Shown piece after piece: positions 62,972-64,000 of a stretch of DNA of 64,000 nucleotides. The position numbers were made by a program, and so were the translations under genes. A model generated the notes under the pieces. The model saw nothing but the letters and a program-made list of their open reading frames with translations. It was not told where the DNA came from and did not search any database. Source of the stretch: an uncultured Maribacter sp. (GTDB taxonomy: Bacteria > Bacteroidota > Bacteroidia > Flavobacteriales > Flavobacteriaceae); the NCBI RefSeq assembly GCF_947500405.1, contig NZ_CANMRY010000003.1, positions 403,987-467,986 of the forward strand, given 5' to 3'. Numbering within the stretch: the stretch's first letter is position 1; every line of letters begins with the position of its first letter.

Positions 62972-63898
62972 TTAAAATTTATGTTTCTCTACTAAAAAAG
63001 TATTTAAGACTTTAGAGAAATCTGACGCTACATCTACATCCACATATCTAATTTTATACTGGGCACATTTTAACTTAAGTTCCTCTATTGCAGCATGTAA
63101 CTTATTTTCATAATTCTTTTTAATTGTATCTGAATACAAATCTATATGTTCACCTGTTTCTACATCTACAAAACGTTTTGGTGTATTTTCAAAATCAAAA
63201 TTTAATTCTGTTTGCTTATCTAAAACATGAAAAAGCACTACTTGGTGCTTATTATGCTTTAAATGACGTAATGCATCAAACAAAGCTTTGTTATCTAATG
63301 TAGACTGAAACATATCAGTAAACAAAAACACTAAACTCCTTCTTTTTATATTTTCTGCTATTTCATGTAAATAGGTATAGGTTTTAGTTTCTTTACTAGG
63401 GCTGGCATCTTGACTTATTTCACTAAGTTTTGTCAATAACATTTGATGGTGACGCTCACTACCCTTTTCTGGATAGTAATTTTGATAAGAAGAAGCGTAC
63501 ACACTTAAACCAACTGCATCTCTTTGCTTTTTTAAAACGTTCATTAAAGCTGCAATAGCAAGTACAGAAAATCCTATTTTATTTAAATTATCTATCCCTA
63601 TTTTTTCTACTTTAGGATAATACATAGATGCCGAATTATCTAAAATCATATGACACCTTAGATTAGTCTCTTCTTCGTATTTTTTAGTATACAACTTATC
63701 TGTCTTTGCAAATAACTTCCAATCAATATGCTTTGTACTTTCTCCACTATTATAGATTTTATGCTCTGCAAATTCAGCAGAAAACCCATGAAAAGGACTT
63801 TTATGTATTCCGCTTATAAAACCCTCTACAACCTGACTAGCAAGTAATTCTAAATTTTGAAAAATGGAGGCTTTTTGTAATTGAGATTGCAACTTCAT
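62972..63898 (-). CDS. DUF58 family protein (VWA-like)
   Basis: A 308-residue cytoplasmic protein. GISGIHKSPFHGFSAEFAE and YNSGESTKHIDWKLFAKTDKLYTKKYEEE are the DUF58 signature, and LDNSASMYYP is a MIDAS-like motif. In Bacteroidetes this gene usually follows a MoxR ATPase gene and precedes VWA-domain genes of an aerotolerance (Bat) operon, which here would lie to the right, outside the window. It probably acts as a partner of MoxR in protein maturation. Confidence 0.9.
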   Translation of the reverse strand: MKLQSQLQKASIFQNLELLASQVVEGFISGIHKSPFHGFSAEFAEHKIYNSGESTKHIDWKLFAKTDKLYTKKYEEETNLRCHMILDNSASMYYPKVEKIGIDNLNKIGFSVLAIAALMNVLKKQRDAVGLSVYASSYQNYYPEKGSERHHQMLLTKLSEISQDASPSKETKTYTYLHEIAENIKRRSLVFLFTDMFQSTLDNKALFDALRHLKHNKHQVVLFHVLDKQTELNFDFENTPKRFVDVETGEHIDLYSDTIKKNYENKLHAAIEELKLKCAQYKIRYVDVDVASDFSKVLNTFLVEKHKF

Positions 63899-63916
63899 AC
63901 TACTAATATAACAATA

Positions 63917-64000
63917 TTTGGCTTTTGGCTTTTGGCTTTTGGCTTTTGGCTTTTGGCTTTTGGCTTTTGGCTTTTGGCTTTTGGCTTTTGGCTTTTGGCT
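63917..64000. repeat. heptanucleotide tandem repeat (GGCTTTT)n upstream of DUF58
   Basis: Perfect head-to-tail GGCTTTT units run from 63920 to the end of the window, about 11.5 copies, starting 22 bp upstream of the DUF58 start codon at 63898 and continuing beyond the window. The unit length is not a multiple of three and the array is non-coding here. Slippage could change promoter spacing. Confidence 0.9.

Noticed and set aside
63917..64000. CRISPR array
   Set aside because: The repeats are perfect 7-bp units without spacers, and no cas genes are present.

Overview
The window is low-GC, AT-rich chromosomal DNA from a member of the Bacteroidetes, most likely a marine Flavobacteriaceae. The evidence is the A/T-rich codon use, lipoproteins with short Bacteroidetes-type signal peptides, a TonB-dependent receptor with a carboxypeptidase-regulatory-like domain, a one-piece CcsBA cytochrome c assembly protein, TAnnTTTG-type -7 promoter elements, and many Bacteroidetes-typical DUF families. 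I see no prophage, insertion sequence, CRISPR array or rRNA operon.

Layout. (1) 1-7500: mixed accessory genes: the C-terminal part of a FUSC-type membrane protein, small hypotheticals, a lipoprotein with all subclass B1 metallo-beta-lactamase zinc ligands, and a TonB receptor plus PepSY membrane protein pair for iron uptake. (2) 7600-13000: the ammonia-forming nitrite reductase nrfHA followed by ccsBA. (3) 14000-34100: a nitrate/nitrite island. It holds a NarL-like response regulator, a porin, a four-gene NrtABCD-type ABC importer, a five-gene redox operon (globin, Tll0287-like heme lipoprotein, di-heme b membrane protein, flavin/2Fe-2S reductase, pentaheme cytochrome c), an FNR-like regulator with a Cys cluster, a NarK-type transporter, cobA, nirBD, DUF4202, a NarX-like sensor kinase, a Met8p/CysG-N-type siroheme enzyme and a DUF7009-like gene. 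No molybdopterin nitrate reductase is encoded here. (4) 34400-43500: an orphan response regulator, upp, cytochrome bd (cydAB), a Crp-type regulator with DUF983, rhodanese and DUF2892 genes, and a DUF1338 enzyme divergent from a LysR regulator. (5) 43700-53600: uronate salvage (kdgA, kdgK, AraC regulator, TRAP transporter, LacI regulator, kduI, kduD, DUF4861 lipoprotein). (6) 53700-62700: a second sugar-acid island (Gfo/Idh/MocA dehydrogenase, MFS transporter, DUF1537 kinase, cyclase-family hydrolase, tartrate-dehydrogenase-like enzyme, LacI regulator, DUF5060-type putative glycoside hydrolase). (7) The end carries tRNA-Asp(GTC), a DUF58 gene and a heptanucleotide tandem repeat that runs off the window.

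How it works together. The nitrogen island imports nitrate/nitrite (porin, NrtABCD, NarK), makes siroheme (CobA, Met8p-type enzyme) and reduces nitrite to ammonium in the cytoplasm (NirBD), while NrfHA does the same reaction in the periplasm. A TACGTA motif, often doubled at 9-10 bp spacing, lies upstream of nrtA, the globin operon, narK, nirB and the NarL-like regulator, which suggests one regulon. FNR-type TGAT-N4-ATCA palindromes lie upstream of nrfH and the porin. The five-gene redox operon is the strongest candidate for something undescribed: it looks like a split NADPH-oxidase/ferric-reductase-like chain carrying electrons from NAD(P)H across the membrane to a periplasmic pentaheme cytochrome, with a globin at its head. 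The sugar islands would turn unsaturated uronates into pyruvate and glyceraldehyde-3-phosphate, and probably degrade a second sugar acid by phosphorylation and oxidative decarboxylation. Each has a LacI-type regulator with a plausible palindromic operator.
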